From assembly GCA_008508345.1 (NCBI GenBank), contig QNGE01000278.1:45281-109280 (forward strand): a stretch of DNA of 64,000 nucleotides. The letters run 5' to 3'. Below are positions 9,785 through 21,399 of this stretch, piece by piece. The stretch is from Paragonimus westermani. Its lineage: Eukaryota > Platyhelminthes > Trematoda > Plagiorchiida > Troglotrematidae. How positions within the stretch are numbered: position 1 is the stretch's first letter; the number at the start of each line of letters is the position of its first letter. Position numbers and translations under genes: made by a program. Below the pieces are notes generated by a model, which saw only the letters and a list, made by a program, of their open reading frames with translations, made no database searches and had not been told where the DNA came from.

Positions 9785-12471
9785 GGTTAGTTTGTTTTTC
9801 AATTTGAAAGTCGGAGTTGATCATCTGTTTATAATATCCCCTAAGTTGAGTTGACATAGACAATACAACTGTGGACGGCAGAAAATCTTGAGAGAGAGCT
9901 CAACAAATCGAAAATTCGCTGTGAGCAAATCGCATTTAACTGTGAAATAAAGGCATCTGACTGACAGCAGTTTGCGCTAAGATCACCCAGAACATACTTT
10001 ATCTCGAAACATTCTAACATCGTTCCATAAATCTGCGGAAATTTTGGTCATCCTTTGTGATTGGAACCAAAAGTTTACGCAAAACTGCCAAACGGTGAGC
10101 CTCAAAATCAGTGTCGAACAAGGTCACCACTATACAACACGAATGCAACCTCTAAACGGTCACTCGAACCAGACAGTCATCAGCCTATTCTCACGATTGT
10201 CCAGTTGTCGACAGTTACGCTGATTTGGTGTTTCTCTTTGCGTTACTTTTGATTGGTGGAGGATTCCTGGCCCTGCTGTAAAAAATAAGCCACCATACAC
10301 AGCATGGGATTTTTCCACGGGTTTATTTTGTCCAAGAGAAGGCTCAAAAGATATTTCGGCTACCGGAGTGATGCGTCGAACTAGGGACTGCTGATCTAGT
10401 GAACCCTGAGTAAAGTAGAGCACTACGTCATCTGACAAGCAGCATGCGCTTATAACTCTCGTTTGATTGAGCTGCGATATAACGGCGCGCCGCTCACAAA
10501 GTTTGCTTTGCTAAAAACGTTCAGCCGAAATGTAGCGTTGCACTTGACGGAACTGTTGAGCATTTAGGTGATCAATTCAAAGCCCAATCTGATTGTCATC
10601 AAGCGTTCTTCTGTGAACAAACTGAACCTAATCTCCAGAAACCAACTTAGGTAGGTATGAAGTGCAGATCTTGCCATCAATTTTGAACAGCTTTGGCAGT
10701 GTGCTAGGTCTTGGTGGAAACGGTTTCCTTGTTGCCTGTGACGGTCAATGAAAACAAAATGCGGTCATTCCCTCCGTTGATAGTGGCCTGCTCAGGTGCC
10801 ATGTGAGAAGTATATGGTCTGAAGCGACCTCGGCTTATCATCCCGAAACCGACATCAACCGGGCAATGACACCCAAGATTGCCTCGGTTCCCCATTGCAT
10901 ACAAAGCCTTGCCCTTTCACGTCGCCGTGAGTATCTCATTCAGGCTGCTCTCTCAGTGTTTGAAGAAACCGCTTGCCTGCACGGGGAGGTACCCATGTCA
11001 GAGCCGTGCTTTTCAGGGTCTACCTAACAGATTTGACCACATTTGGAAAATTCTTGGCGGACTTTATAGAAAAACCTTTATGTAGACCAATAATATATGC
11101 CCAAATATGTTCCATTGTTAGTCTGTAATACAGCAAAGAGTTTGATAGCTCCATCTGACTAAATGCGCTTGTTTTTGTCAACAAACATAATTACTGATTG
11201 ATTGATGATACATGTGTCTGACTTTTTCATAGTCGATTCAAGTACAACATCAAAAACCCCGAAAGCCATTGAACGAACCACCTGAAGAATTAAAGCATTG
11301 TCTATACAAGTTGTTCCATCGAATAAACTGTTCTTATTTTTTGTATCAAAACAACAAAAACATTCTAAACCTGGTTTGTGTTACTTGTGAGTTTGTGAAG
11401 AAATGTAGTTAATTCATAATTTTCATCCGGAACTCGGTGTCTGATCCTCTACAAAGTCGGCCTGCTAGAAACGCTTGAAATAATAACAAGAGCAGAGTTG
11501 AAAATCTTTCTCTACTGAAAAATGTTCTATGCGTCTTCTCGAGAAACAATCAAAACTTCGATGAAACAGGAACAATTACGTGTAAATAAATGGTGAGTGA
11601 GGAACCTTTTATCATACGGAGGCCCCTTCTCAAAAAGTTTTCAATCGCAAGTGATTTTGGCACACCAGCGATAGTGATGACGCCTCTGATATAACATGGC
11701 CCTACAGGTCACACTTGCGTCTTGCACCCCCTGTCTGACTAACATACTGTACCCAGACCGAGCCGTATGGGAAGAGAATGACTCACTGAGCGACTGGAAG
11801 TTCGTGAGTGAACTAACCCTAAACAACAAGAATGGCGTGTTGGCGGCACATTGAGCAAACTGTCTTCACCTTCTTATTCAACCGTGACTGAGAGATTTAG
11901 GTGGACAAAAATGAAACCCTCAATCATTCTTTCTACTTGTTTCTTGCTTTGTCCACTCAAGAACACGTCGTCGAAGTGTCGTTCGTCCACAACTAGAGCA
12001 GCTTACCTTCTTTGAACACCCTAGTTGATGCCGTTCAGATGGATTTACCAAACGTTCACTGTACCGTTGACCAACATGGACAGCAGAATACACGAACTAC
12101 ATGAGTTTCGCTCCTACTGCATAAAACAGGTCACTAGTACGCATAATGGTTTACACAGCGCCAATAATATGCTCCCAGGATAGATTGCAAGATGAACGAA
12201 CAGTTCTATATGAAACGCTTCGTGCTAACAATTTCCCAGAACGTTTCATCCGGAAGCAGAGCAAACTTACTCTCGAGAAAAACCGCTAGTGAAAGTACAT
12301 CAAAGGGCTGTCTCCATCGAAATCCACTTCAAAGGTGATTGCCTGAATAAACCATCGGGGAAGTGATCGGTGGCGCGTTGAAACGTGTGCCTTACGAAGC
12401 AAAGTTTATTCTGTTCTCACAAAGTTACCTCTAACCGCGATCAAAAAGCAAAGTGTCATGCTTTTTACCAG

Positions 12472-12698
12472 CTATGATATCTATCAATTTCCCTGCCCTT
12501 TTGAAAACATACGTTCTTGCAACAGAAAGGCTGCTTGAAACCAAAGTAAACGATCACATCTCGAAGCGGTTGACAACTGCACTGACTCGTACGCCAATGG
12601 ATGACACTCAGCGAGAACAGGCCGCCGCTTCATCCATCGCAAGACACATAGAGACCAAAGTCACAGCGTCAACGTCGCATCCTCGTTTGAGATCTTGA
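12472..12698 (+). CDS. Candidate terminal exon of an unknown plus-strand gene
   Basis: A strong acceptor (CATGCTTTTTACCAG) opens a phase-1 frame of 74 codons ending in TGA. The product is largely helical and charged: motifs LKTYVLATERLLETKVN and then a Thr-rich stretch and SIARHIETK. It has no membrane segment and no cysteine motif. Downstream to about 13.0 kb I find no further exon. The codon pattern and amphipathicity favour a real exon, but the family is unknown. Confidence 0.45.
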
Positions 12699-14823
12699 TG
12701 AGCACACACAGACCATACATTTTCGAGTATAGTGAACCGCCGTTGGTCAGCCGTCGACAGCCGGTTCTGTGTGCACAAAAACGACTGACTGTCAACCTTT
12801 GTATCCCGTGGATATAGCCGTGAGTATCAACCACGATTTGTCATTTTGATCGTTTCATTTTGGTCATGTTGGTTTGGTATTCATGTCAGTCACACGTTCA
12901 CGACTGACAGCAGTGTGCAAAAGGAATCCACCTCGTAATACTTGTATTCCGATTATCCTATTCTAACGGCTAAAAGGTACAAAATGCTCCAGAAAAATGA
13001 TGCTTGAACGTCATTATTTCGGTGTAGACATCTGTAAATCTAAATTTAATGGATGTGCACATGAAAACAAGCACTACGTTCCATTACGCAGGAGTTCTTA
13101 GCGACTTGTTCTAGCGACGTCTCGGTGACCGCTCTTCAGGATTTTGTAGCGTACAGCATTCCTGCTGGGTTGTATGCCAGGTTTCAAACAGCAAGAATGC
13201 TGGAAACCGAAGGTAACTTTCAGAAACATATATGTGCGTCGTGTGGAGAGCATTCGCAATACGTTTGTCGATGAAATACTGTCGATGATGTGGACACACA
13301 TCAGCCCGACAAACTTGTGTCTCCATTTGTGACTCGTGGTGTGCATGGAGTACAGTGGATATCTAGCAACAAACGACTTCCCAGTCAAATCGTGTTTAGC
13401 GGTCACAACAACCTTACGCTTATCAGTTCAGAGGATTTGCATCGGAGCTGTACGAATGATAGCAGTCATCATTTAACCAGACTTTCATGTTTCAGTGTTG
13501 CAAATGTCCTCGTGTACCCGCCCGAAACATAAACATGCTACGCAACATCAGTTTATTCGGTGTTCTCAGTAATGGTGACGTCTTGTGACTTATGTGAAAA
13601 GATCATTTACACCTGTATGGTTGGTTCTATATCTTTTTGTTCCAAGTAGGCGGTCCTCATAGGCTTTATATATTCTACGGACCTCGCAGATACACCATGT
13701 CAACTGTAGAAATTTTCCAGTGATCGGTTAAACCCGGTACGTTTAAATCCAACCATTCTCATGTGCTGATCCGTTCTCAAAATACCCGCGTTGCTTGGTT
13801 TCAATATGCCGACATGTAGTTACGATGAGAGTCCGAAACGCAAAGTCACTTCATAAACCGCGAAAGCCCTATCACGGTTCATTGCAATGCCATCAGAAAA
13901 ATTCACGAATATATTTGATTTTCACCAGAAAGCTTGCCACAGTGCAATATTCCAAGCAGTGTTTTACAACTTTGACCAAAACGATTTGGAGAGAAAACAT
14001 TCCATACGTCAAAGAGTTAGAGCGGATGAATTGAGTTGAATCTTTTCACAAGAATGCACTGGTGATCCAATATGAGCCAGCAATATCACAGATAGTGATG
14101 GCTATTCCCAAAGATAAGGACCATGTGTTGACGAGGCCAGCTGCTGTGGTTTCGCCTGTAATCAACAAACAGATAAAAGTGATTCAGCTGTGAGAATAGT
14201 GAGGCCCTACGAGATGATGTTAATATGTGCGCAGCACGTTTGAAAATACGAACGAATGATACATGTTATCATGAATTGCACAATTTCTCTCCATATAATC
14301 ATCCATTAAAAACTGACTCTACCAAGAATGCAGTGATGGTAAACTGAGGTTGATAGCCGACACACTATTCTGTCCATGCCACACAATTCATAACTGATCT
14401 AAGCTGTCGCATACCTGTGGAACTTCGGTTATCTCGTGTGAAAAAGATGTACTAGAGTTTCTGCCTCGATGGACCTCGTCGGTAGTAAATTCTCTTGCCA
14501 TGACCAGCAGTAGAACTGCGACCGCAAGTCAACGATTCCATCTATTGCAACTTTGAGCTTGCATCGTGCATGAGTGACGGCAACGTATTTTACTGTTCCG
14601 TGTGTAAGCCATACATGAGCATTAACAATCACGTTGCATACGGGTTTTATGGATTGAGAATCCATTGCATTTTATTCATTTTCTTCATTTGTTCATCAAT
14701 TTTTGTGGCATCTCCGTGCGATCTAGTCGTTCTCAACTTTCTGTCAGAACCACTGTTCTGCATCAAGAACACTGGTATTGTAAGAATTTCTCATCTGGAA
14801 AATGAATACATGGGGTATAGACT

Positions 14824-15072
14824 TCAACAACACGGCAGACGGAAGCGCGTATTAACAAAGAGCACGAAGTCAAGGACGTCAATAGTGCTACGGTCGCTAA
14901 TGCCCAGTTCGAGTATGGAAAACACTATGTCATGCCAAAGTGCACTCCTGTATTTGCTGCCGGTCGCCTCAATATCCAAATGCATGCCCGCCACATTACT
15001 GGCCAATAAAATGAGTAGTGTATTGCGATCGCTTGTCCCAGCTACACTATTTTGCAGAGATAGGTTCGAAGA
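14824..15072 (-). CDS. Open minus-strand frame, unknown protein segment
   Basis: From a possible acceptor (CACGCTGCTAG) at 15073 the minus strand is open for 82 codons to a TGA at 14824. The translation is protein-like: SNVAGMHLDIEATGSKY, then a hydrophobic-amphipathic stretch (SALWHDIVFSILELGI). The opposite strand is also open for 168 codons across the same interval, a Ser-rich frame. I favour the minus strand on composition. It could be a host exon or a remnant of a repeated element. Confidence 0.33.
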   Translation of the reverse strand, partial: SSNLSLQNSVAGTSDRNTLLILLASNVAGMHLDIEATGSKYRSALWHDIVFSILELGISDRSTIDVLDFVLFVNTRFRLPCC

Positions 15073-15099
15073 CTAGCAGCGTGTTGATGTGTAATACGA

Positions 15100-18000
15100 C
15101 CTAGTAGCCTTAAATATTCGGATTCATAGTAAACGCATAGTGATGCCCGTAAATCTTGTAATGTGAACAACGCCTCCTTTCGTTACTCGCTATCTTGTAC
15201 AGTTCGTCATATGAAACAGGTGTGTTTCTGATGATCGCGTGTATTTATCAGAACAAAACCTTGCTGGATCAGCCAATCAACTGAGTGCTAACTCAGGGCA
15301 ATATGGTGTTTATTCCTGGTACAAAGTGGTTTTGCTGAATTAGGTCAGTGACCGTTGCAGTCTACGTTTAATGCGCTTCCGACCTTTGGGGTGCAAAGAG
15401 ATGTAAGATAAAGATGAGATGCTGAGTCCTCCATCACAATCTGTTTGGTTGAGCCGATGAGAATTCTCATCTGTTTTACAAGCGATGCATCGTTACCTTA
15501 TGATTCGGATTCATCCGGAATACCGTAAACACTTTCATCACATCTGCTCTAAGCCGATTTTGAGACCTGAAAATCTCTAGTGTACGTTTGTTGTCTGCTT
15601 CACACAGTCGTCTATATGTGCACGCGTCTGTGTCAAACATACGACAAAAGTCACTTCGATGCTTTGTATAGTCGGTTCAGACAAATACGCAAGCCTCCTG
15701 CTCTCTGGCATAACAGAAGTTTGATTCGAAGATTGTTGCAATATTATAAACCTTTGCTGTTTGTTCGTACTTTGCGTACACGCCATGATGGAGTTCACCG
15801 AAACTCACTTTTGTGATTCCTATGAAGATGCGAGAGTAACAGAAGTGTTTATTTCCGTACATACAAATCAGTAAGAGGTTAGGTGTTCCCACGATATACT
15901 TCAAATTGCATGAGATTTCGGGTAGGAGATAAACCCACTTATTGAAAGAGCCGCGCGTAATTGTGTCAAATGGAGGCAGGTTGAGCCATCGACCGTGATC
16001 TGTTCACGGATTGTCCCTGATCAAACTGGACTTCGACGAAAACGAAATAGCTTGAAACAAAAGTTCGCAGCCGACGAACAACCTCAAAGCAAATTGGGAC
16101 TGTGGCGTGATCGAAATTTGCCTTTGTATTTCGTGCCGTTGTAGGTAGGGTGCTCGAGGATAATTCGAAATATGCTTTGTGCCTATAGGTAACGGTTTTC
16201 GAGATTGATCAGAAATAATTTAACCCTACTAACCAATGCAGGAACATTGGTTGGTTGGGTTTCTACATAACACCAAATCACTTGTGCACATAATTATTAC
16301 CTAGTTCAGTTTTCAGATGCCTGACATTACACAACACATATTTTGTTTGGTCCCAAAACTTTTTCTTATGTGGAAGCTTATTGAATCTTTCGTCAACGAT
16401 CCAAGTTCACACAGAGTAACGCGGTATCTGTTAATCCAATAAATGCCTTTTCACAATATTCAGTGACGGGAAGGAAGTGTACCATCGATACTGTTAATGG
16501 GAACGCACTCGTGGAAACTGGATTTAATAAGGTACTGAATGAATCAATCTACGAACAATTGAATCCCTCCTCTCGAATGTGAAAATCTCCAGGAACTGAA
16601 CAAAGAACGTGACAGCGCAACGAATTCAACATCGTACATACTTGATGTTATGTACCTTTGATTGAAATTTGGTGTGACACCAGCTACTGAGAAAGGAAAC
16701 TACCGTGACCATCCTAATAAGAACACTGCAGATTTACTCTATGGCCGCTCTGTGCATACGTTTGCTGAATTGTGATTTTCACTCTCCTTGGAATTTCGAA
16801 TTGAACAACGATGAAAACCGAAGGCATTTGAACATGGTTGTCTACATTTCTGGGCGATGTTTGCATGTTCCCCGCAAACATTGCGCGGTACAATATTTCT
16901 CAACGCATCTTTAGGAAATCCGCTCCCATTATGCAAATCTGGACACATGTTCAAATGAATCGTGGAAAGTCGTGAGCGTTAAGGCGGTTTCGAAAATCTG
17001 CTGAAAACAATTGCGTCAGCAAAGGGGAACACAGCTACTAGGCTCAGTCAGTTAGAAAGCATGACTTGTCAAGAATGTACTTCACATGTTTTACATGACT
17101 TCGGAGATATTAAGGTAAGATTGTGCAATTGTTTTGATTGAGCGGTAGACGTTAACCGAGTTCATATGTGAAAACCGGGATTCATTTTAACCATTGTTTA
17201 GTTCCTTTGGAAGAGATATACAAATCCCTGTCTTGAATTTTCTACAAGAAAGAGGCGTGTAAAAGCAAATTCAGAGAGAGTAAATGTGAATCAGATCAAT
17301 GAGTATTGCGACGTTTTATCCCCATCTCGGTGCGAATTGAAATGAGATGTACCCTGCATCACGGATTTTGAGAAGCGTGAAAAACTATATATATTGCAAT
17401 ACGAATTCATACGAATGTACACATGATGACGCAGTTTCTATTCGCTAGGAAGCTGGAGTCTACTTGCTTTGTGATGCTCCAATAACAAGTAACCGGTTCT
17501 TGTCTGTCTGATATTATGTTTGCTGCAAACGTTGAATCTGGCGGCTCTTTGTGATAACTTGTTGTAAGCACTGCCTTCTAGTGAGAGCAAATAGAATGCA
17601 CATGCGCTGCTAGTCACCAGACAAATATGCCGCGGTTTCCACAGTTGGGGCACTCAAGGTACAACAAACCAAGGCCAAGCGGTGAGGATAATGCATTTTG
17701 TGGTGGACAAGTTCTGTGTTGACGTTCATCCACAACATCAAATTAATAGTGACAGGAAGTACGGCCTCAATTCACAAGTAAACATTGCCTTTATAAAATA
17801 TGAGGCACGATATATGGGCGCAATAGGGAATCATATCAGATGACGTCATGGCGCAAGTGTTTCGCGAATGAAATATTTGGTAATAACTGTTTTTGAAACA
17901 GTAGTCAGAAGAAAGCTCGGTAAGTTAACCTGCAGTTAAGTAGTGATAAAGTTGACCAACAATGCAGGCGAATAGACATATACTAAACACTGATCCATTT

Positions 18001-19100
18001 TCGTAGTCCACAGTTTTTTTGTGTAGAGTGACACTCCAGTTGATTGAGTGCATACATATTGGTTGGTGAAGAGAATATCGCCTACGACTAAGTCAGTAGA
18101 AAGAAGTCAAGGTTACCATATATCCACTAACTTGTTCACAAGCAACATTCCTGTGAGGCAAATGACATTCTTGTATTTATTCGCAAGCTTCTGCTACTAG
18201 CTCGCATAATCTTAATAAACACGTGACAGTGATGTACAGTGGGTCATTTAGGATCAGATTACTCATTACTAGTAAGCGACCAATGGTTAGCAAGCGGTCA
18301 CGATATGTATACCCACAAGCGATATTGTGTGTAATGCACTGCTTGGTATTAACAGCAGTGGATAGCGTCTGTGTAACAAAAACGTGGGAGAATATCCCTA
18401 TCCAAATCGGAGTTTGCAGTCTGCCCCTTGTACTTGTGAGACTATCGTGTTAACCACAAGACCAACAGCCTCACAATATGCATGCCCGAATGGTCACGTA
18501 CAAACACTCAACCACAACGTTGTGTATATTTCGTTACTCCCCCGATTCTTCTGAAAGGAGAATAAACAGAATGTCATCATGGCGTTCACTTTTGACAATT
18601 TTCCGGTGCAGTAATTTCTCGTACGTAGAAAAGGGTTTGTGGTTACATTCACTGTAATAGTAACGTTCTGCTAGAATTTGCATTCAGACTTACTTAAAAA
18701 GCACTAGACACGAATTTTACTTTGTAGACCATTGACACCACTGACGATTGGAAAATGTGTCAAAACTTATGTTGCACCCGTGTTGACCACTGCGCTATGC
18801 ATCCTAAATTGGCCACAATAAAACTGTCATATAAAAAGGTGTGAGTAGATTCGGCAGGTGACTGGCGCATTCTTGAAAAACTGACCTACAACGTTTCACT
18901 GTTATTTGCCCCAAACATACGAACGAACGAATTTATATTTTGCGTTGCGTTACTAGTATGCTGTGTATGAAGCCAGCAGCTTCAGTGAAAAAATATTTCG
19001 TTTAAGGTGGCAATATTAGCCTGTGTGACGATGTGAGCATGGAAATCTGCGGGAATGTGATAAATTCGAACCTGTGCACTTTCAGTCAATTAATTCTGAA
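15100..19100. other. Apparently non-coding stretch
   Basis: About 4 kb with only short opposing frames and no supported exon, repeat or RNA gene. It would be the downstream flank, or a late intron, of the minus-strand gene whose exons lie at 19.1-20.1 kb. Confidence 0.4.
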
Positions 19101-19129
19101 CAGTATACTTCAGGGCAAGTGTCGCTAAC

Positions 19130-19237
19130 CTTCAGTCGCCTTGTGCTGCATCTGAGGGTCGCTTGTTCCAGAGTCCACCGGTTTTGTCGTCGTTGCCGCC
19201 GCAGAGGGTAATACATCCTTCTTGTCCGTATCTGGAA
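19130..19237 (-). CDS. Thr-rich symmetric exon B of a micro-exon-gene-like secreted protein
   Basis: Exactly 108 bp, phase 1 at both ends, between acceptor GGTTGTTTTTAG and donor GAAG|GTTAGCG. The 36 codons are rich in Ala, Thr, Asp and Lys (VLPSAAATTTKPVDSG) and end PQMQHKATEG. Exon A ends VHVQHKTTTG, so the two exon tails look like duplicates. It would add a removable, O-glycosylatable module to the secreted protein. No exon further downstream was identified. Confidence 0.55.
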
Positions 19238-19599
19238 CTAAAAACAACCGCAGAAATTAATAAATTTCTCGAAGCCACAGTGAAAAATCGCGAAGTTAGA
19301 CAACCACCACAGAAAAATACAACTTAAGCGGCGGAGTTCCTAATGAAAGACCACAGTAAAATTGAGCGAGGAAATTAACTGCAACGCGGAGGATAGATGT
19401 GCAGGTGCAGAAATGAATAAATGAGCGGCGAAAAGAAATATCACAACAATAAAGAGGAAAAAGATTGAACACAGATAAAAGTTGTTGATAAAAATGAAAA
19501 GTATCGTGAAAAAGTAGTTCCCAACCAATAATACAGGAATGGAAAACGTAAGATATCTGAGTAGTCAGAATACCACGGTTGATCTCAGGACGTTGGGTA

Positions 19600-19690
19600 A
19601 AGAACGTGAACCTTATTTGAGCGTTGCACGTCTTGTCGACTAACGACTTGTCTGTCCAGTACGCCTGCTTAGTTGAACTTCCCTTCTGTG
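19600..19690 (-). repeat. WTDK repeat, copy 1 (in the intron between exons A and B)
   Basis: About 80% similar by eye to 21125-21205 over roughly 70 bp with no indel. On the minus strand both copies encode W-T-D-K-x-L-V-x-K-x-C followed by RFT. The copy lies inside a 180-codon minus-strand open frame (19296-19838) that starts just past the donor of exon A. Confidence 0.5.
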
Positions 19691-19842
19691 GACTACAATT
19701 CATGAACGCAGTATATCTTGTCACAGTAATGTTACGCAGCATGACTCTGTTTATCATAGTGAACCGTTGTTTGCCGTCAACACTAAATATCCCCAAATGG
19801 TCAGCTTGGAACACCACATGAAACAGCACATATGTCACATAC

Positions 19843-20098
19843 CTGTAGTCGTCTTATGTTGCACGTGAACAGTAGTTGATCCAACGCTGCTCAGCGCCTG
19901 ACCTGGTATTGTCACTGACGCACCACCGTCACCAGTCTTGAAGGGCGTCGGAGTAATCACCGCGGTAGTCTGCTCGTCCATTTTGTCACTAGTCGAAGCT
20001 GCAACTGACACAATATACACGCGGCTATAGCCGTGTGCCACGAAACATGACGATACCATGATGGTCAATTTTAGCACAAAACTGCAGATGAACGTCAT
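19843..20098 (-). CDS. Exon A of the micro-exon-gene-like secreted protein (possible first exon)
   Basis: ATG at 20098 opens 85 codons to a donor (ACAG|GTATGTG at 19842). The first 23 residues form a plausible signal peptide (MTFICSFVLKLTIMVSSCF...). The rest is Thr/Ser/Gly-rich with no cysteines (MDEQTTAVITPTPFKTG). An internal acceptor-like site (TATTGTGTCAGTTGCAG, exon then starting at 19998) would instead make a 156-bp symmetric phase 1-1 exon, with the signal peptide on an unseen upstream exon. Either way it joins exon B in frame. Signal peptide plus symmetric Thr-rich exons matches trematode micro-exon-gene or mucin-like secreted proteins; no family member is identified. Confidence 0.55.
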
Positions 20099-21124
20099 CT
20101 CGCAACAAACCGAAGTCTCCTTATTTCATCGTTGGAACTAGCAACAACCAGCACTGCTTGCGCAAAATTGCACAACTTTGTACGGCTAGATAATGTTAAA
20201 CAATGTGCGTGGTTATCTACCTCCCGTTATTGCACGATCGCTCACAGCAGCAACGTGAATGGGCTCACGCTGGCTGACTTCCGTGGTCAAGTAAAACGGT
20301 AGGCGTCTCAACCTTGAGCAGTTGAACACTACGTCAATATGTCTGTGCATCAGTTTAGTAGTTTATTTGTTCACAGATTGCCATTACTGAACCACCTGTG
20401 AACAACTGAGGCGATCATCACTGGAGAAGTGTCAACAGCCCAATAACTCCACCCGATTACGAGGTCGATTCATACTGCAAAACAATATACAGATAACCGT
20501 CCCGGCCAGTTTGATGTGCGTCCCTCAACCGGTGGCATAATCTTTGCAACTGAACCACTCTACCACTCAGTACAAATCACTGTGATTAGTGGCAATGTCT
20601 ACAATGCATTCTCATATGCAGCTTCGGAACTCTCATTCATTTATCAATTTATCCGTGGCGACCGAATAGCAGTATGATGCAGTGTCTCGAATTGTTGCTA
20701 GAATTTCCGTTGACATTTCTCTCACATTTGATGCGCCATAGTTGGGATAGATTTACGCCGTTTTTCTTAGTGTGTCCTTGCAATTTGATTGCTTATATTT
20801 GCGGAGAGTGATTTTGTTATTGACAGACCCAAGTTGCGTCAGGCACGTAGATTGTTGAATGGGATACTTTTTGACAGGAAATTGCACACTGTATTAAAAC
20901 CAATCTGGAAAACTCGTACTTCGACCATTCTATATGCGCCATTTTCCAAAATGAAGTTGAGATTAGGAAACCAGTTAACCTTATGGCATCTTGGTGGTAA
21001 TGAACAAATTGACTGACTACGTTAGTTTTATTGGTAAAAAAGAGCCGGTTTCATTTTTCAGAAGGGAGAGGTCCGCAAGATGGGCCGCATTGGTTGTGGA
21101 GCTTGATTTTGTGAACTAACATGA

Positions 21125-21205
21125 AGGGAGCGTGAACCGTAGATGAACGTCGCACATCTTGTTGACTAACGGCTTGTCTGTCCAGAACACGTGCTTATTT
21201 ACATC
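21125..21205 (-). repeat. WTDK repeat, copy 2
   Basis: Homologous to 19600-19690. It translates on the minus strand to FWTDKPLVNKMCDVHLRFT with substitutions relative to copy 1 but no frameshift. It may be a duplicated exon or a fragment of a repeated element; no clear splice sites bracket both copies. Confidence 0.5.
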
Positions 21206-21399
21206 CCTTACAAACAATTTTACTGTCGGTATATCTGTTTGTCCCGTTTCGCCGATGCCTATGTCAAGTTCAGTTTTTTCATTACAGTTTGCTACTTCTG
21301 TTTTCATGGTGTTTCCTCAAAGTTCAACTTTTAATTATACACTGCGTTTCTGGTTTCTTTTGCAACTGATTGACATATCCTTGTGATACGTATGTTGCT

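Noticed and set aside
10160..10438. 92-codon minus frame next to a GGCGCGCC and TTATAAGC motif, considered as an LTR or promoter
   Set aside because: No paired LTR, no TG/CA ends and no target duplication; the frame contains an internal acceptor that does not lead to a usable exon.
13098..13532. Overlapping frames of 102 and 71 codons (minus) and 80 codons (plus)
   Set aside because: No splice borders in phase and composition typical of shadow frames.
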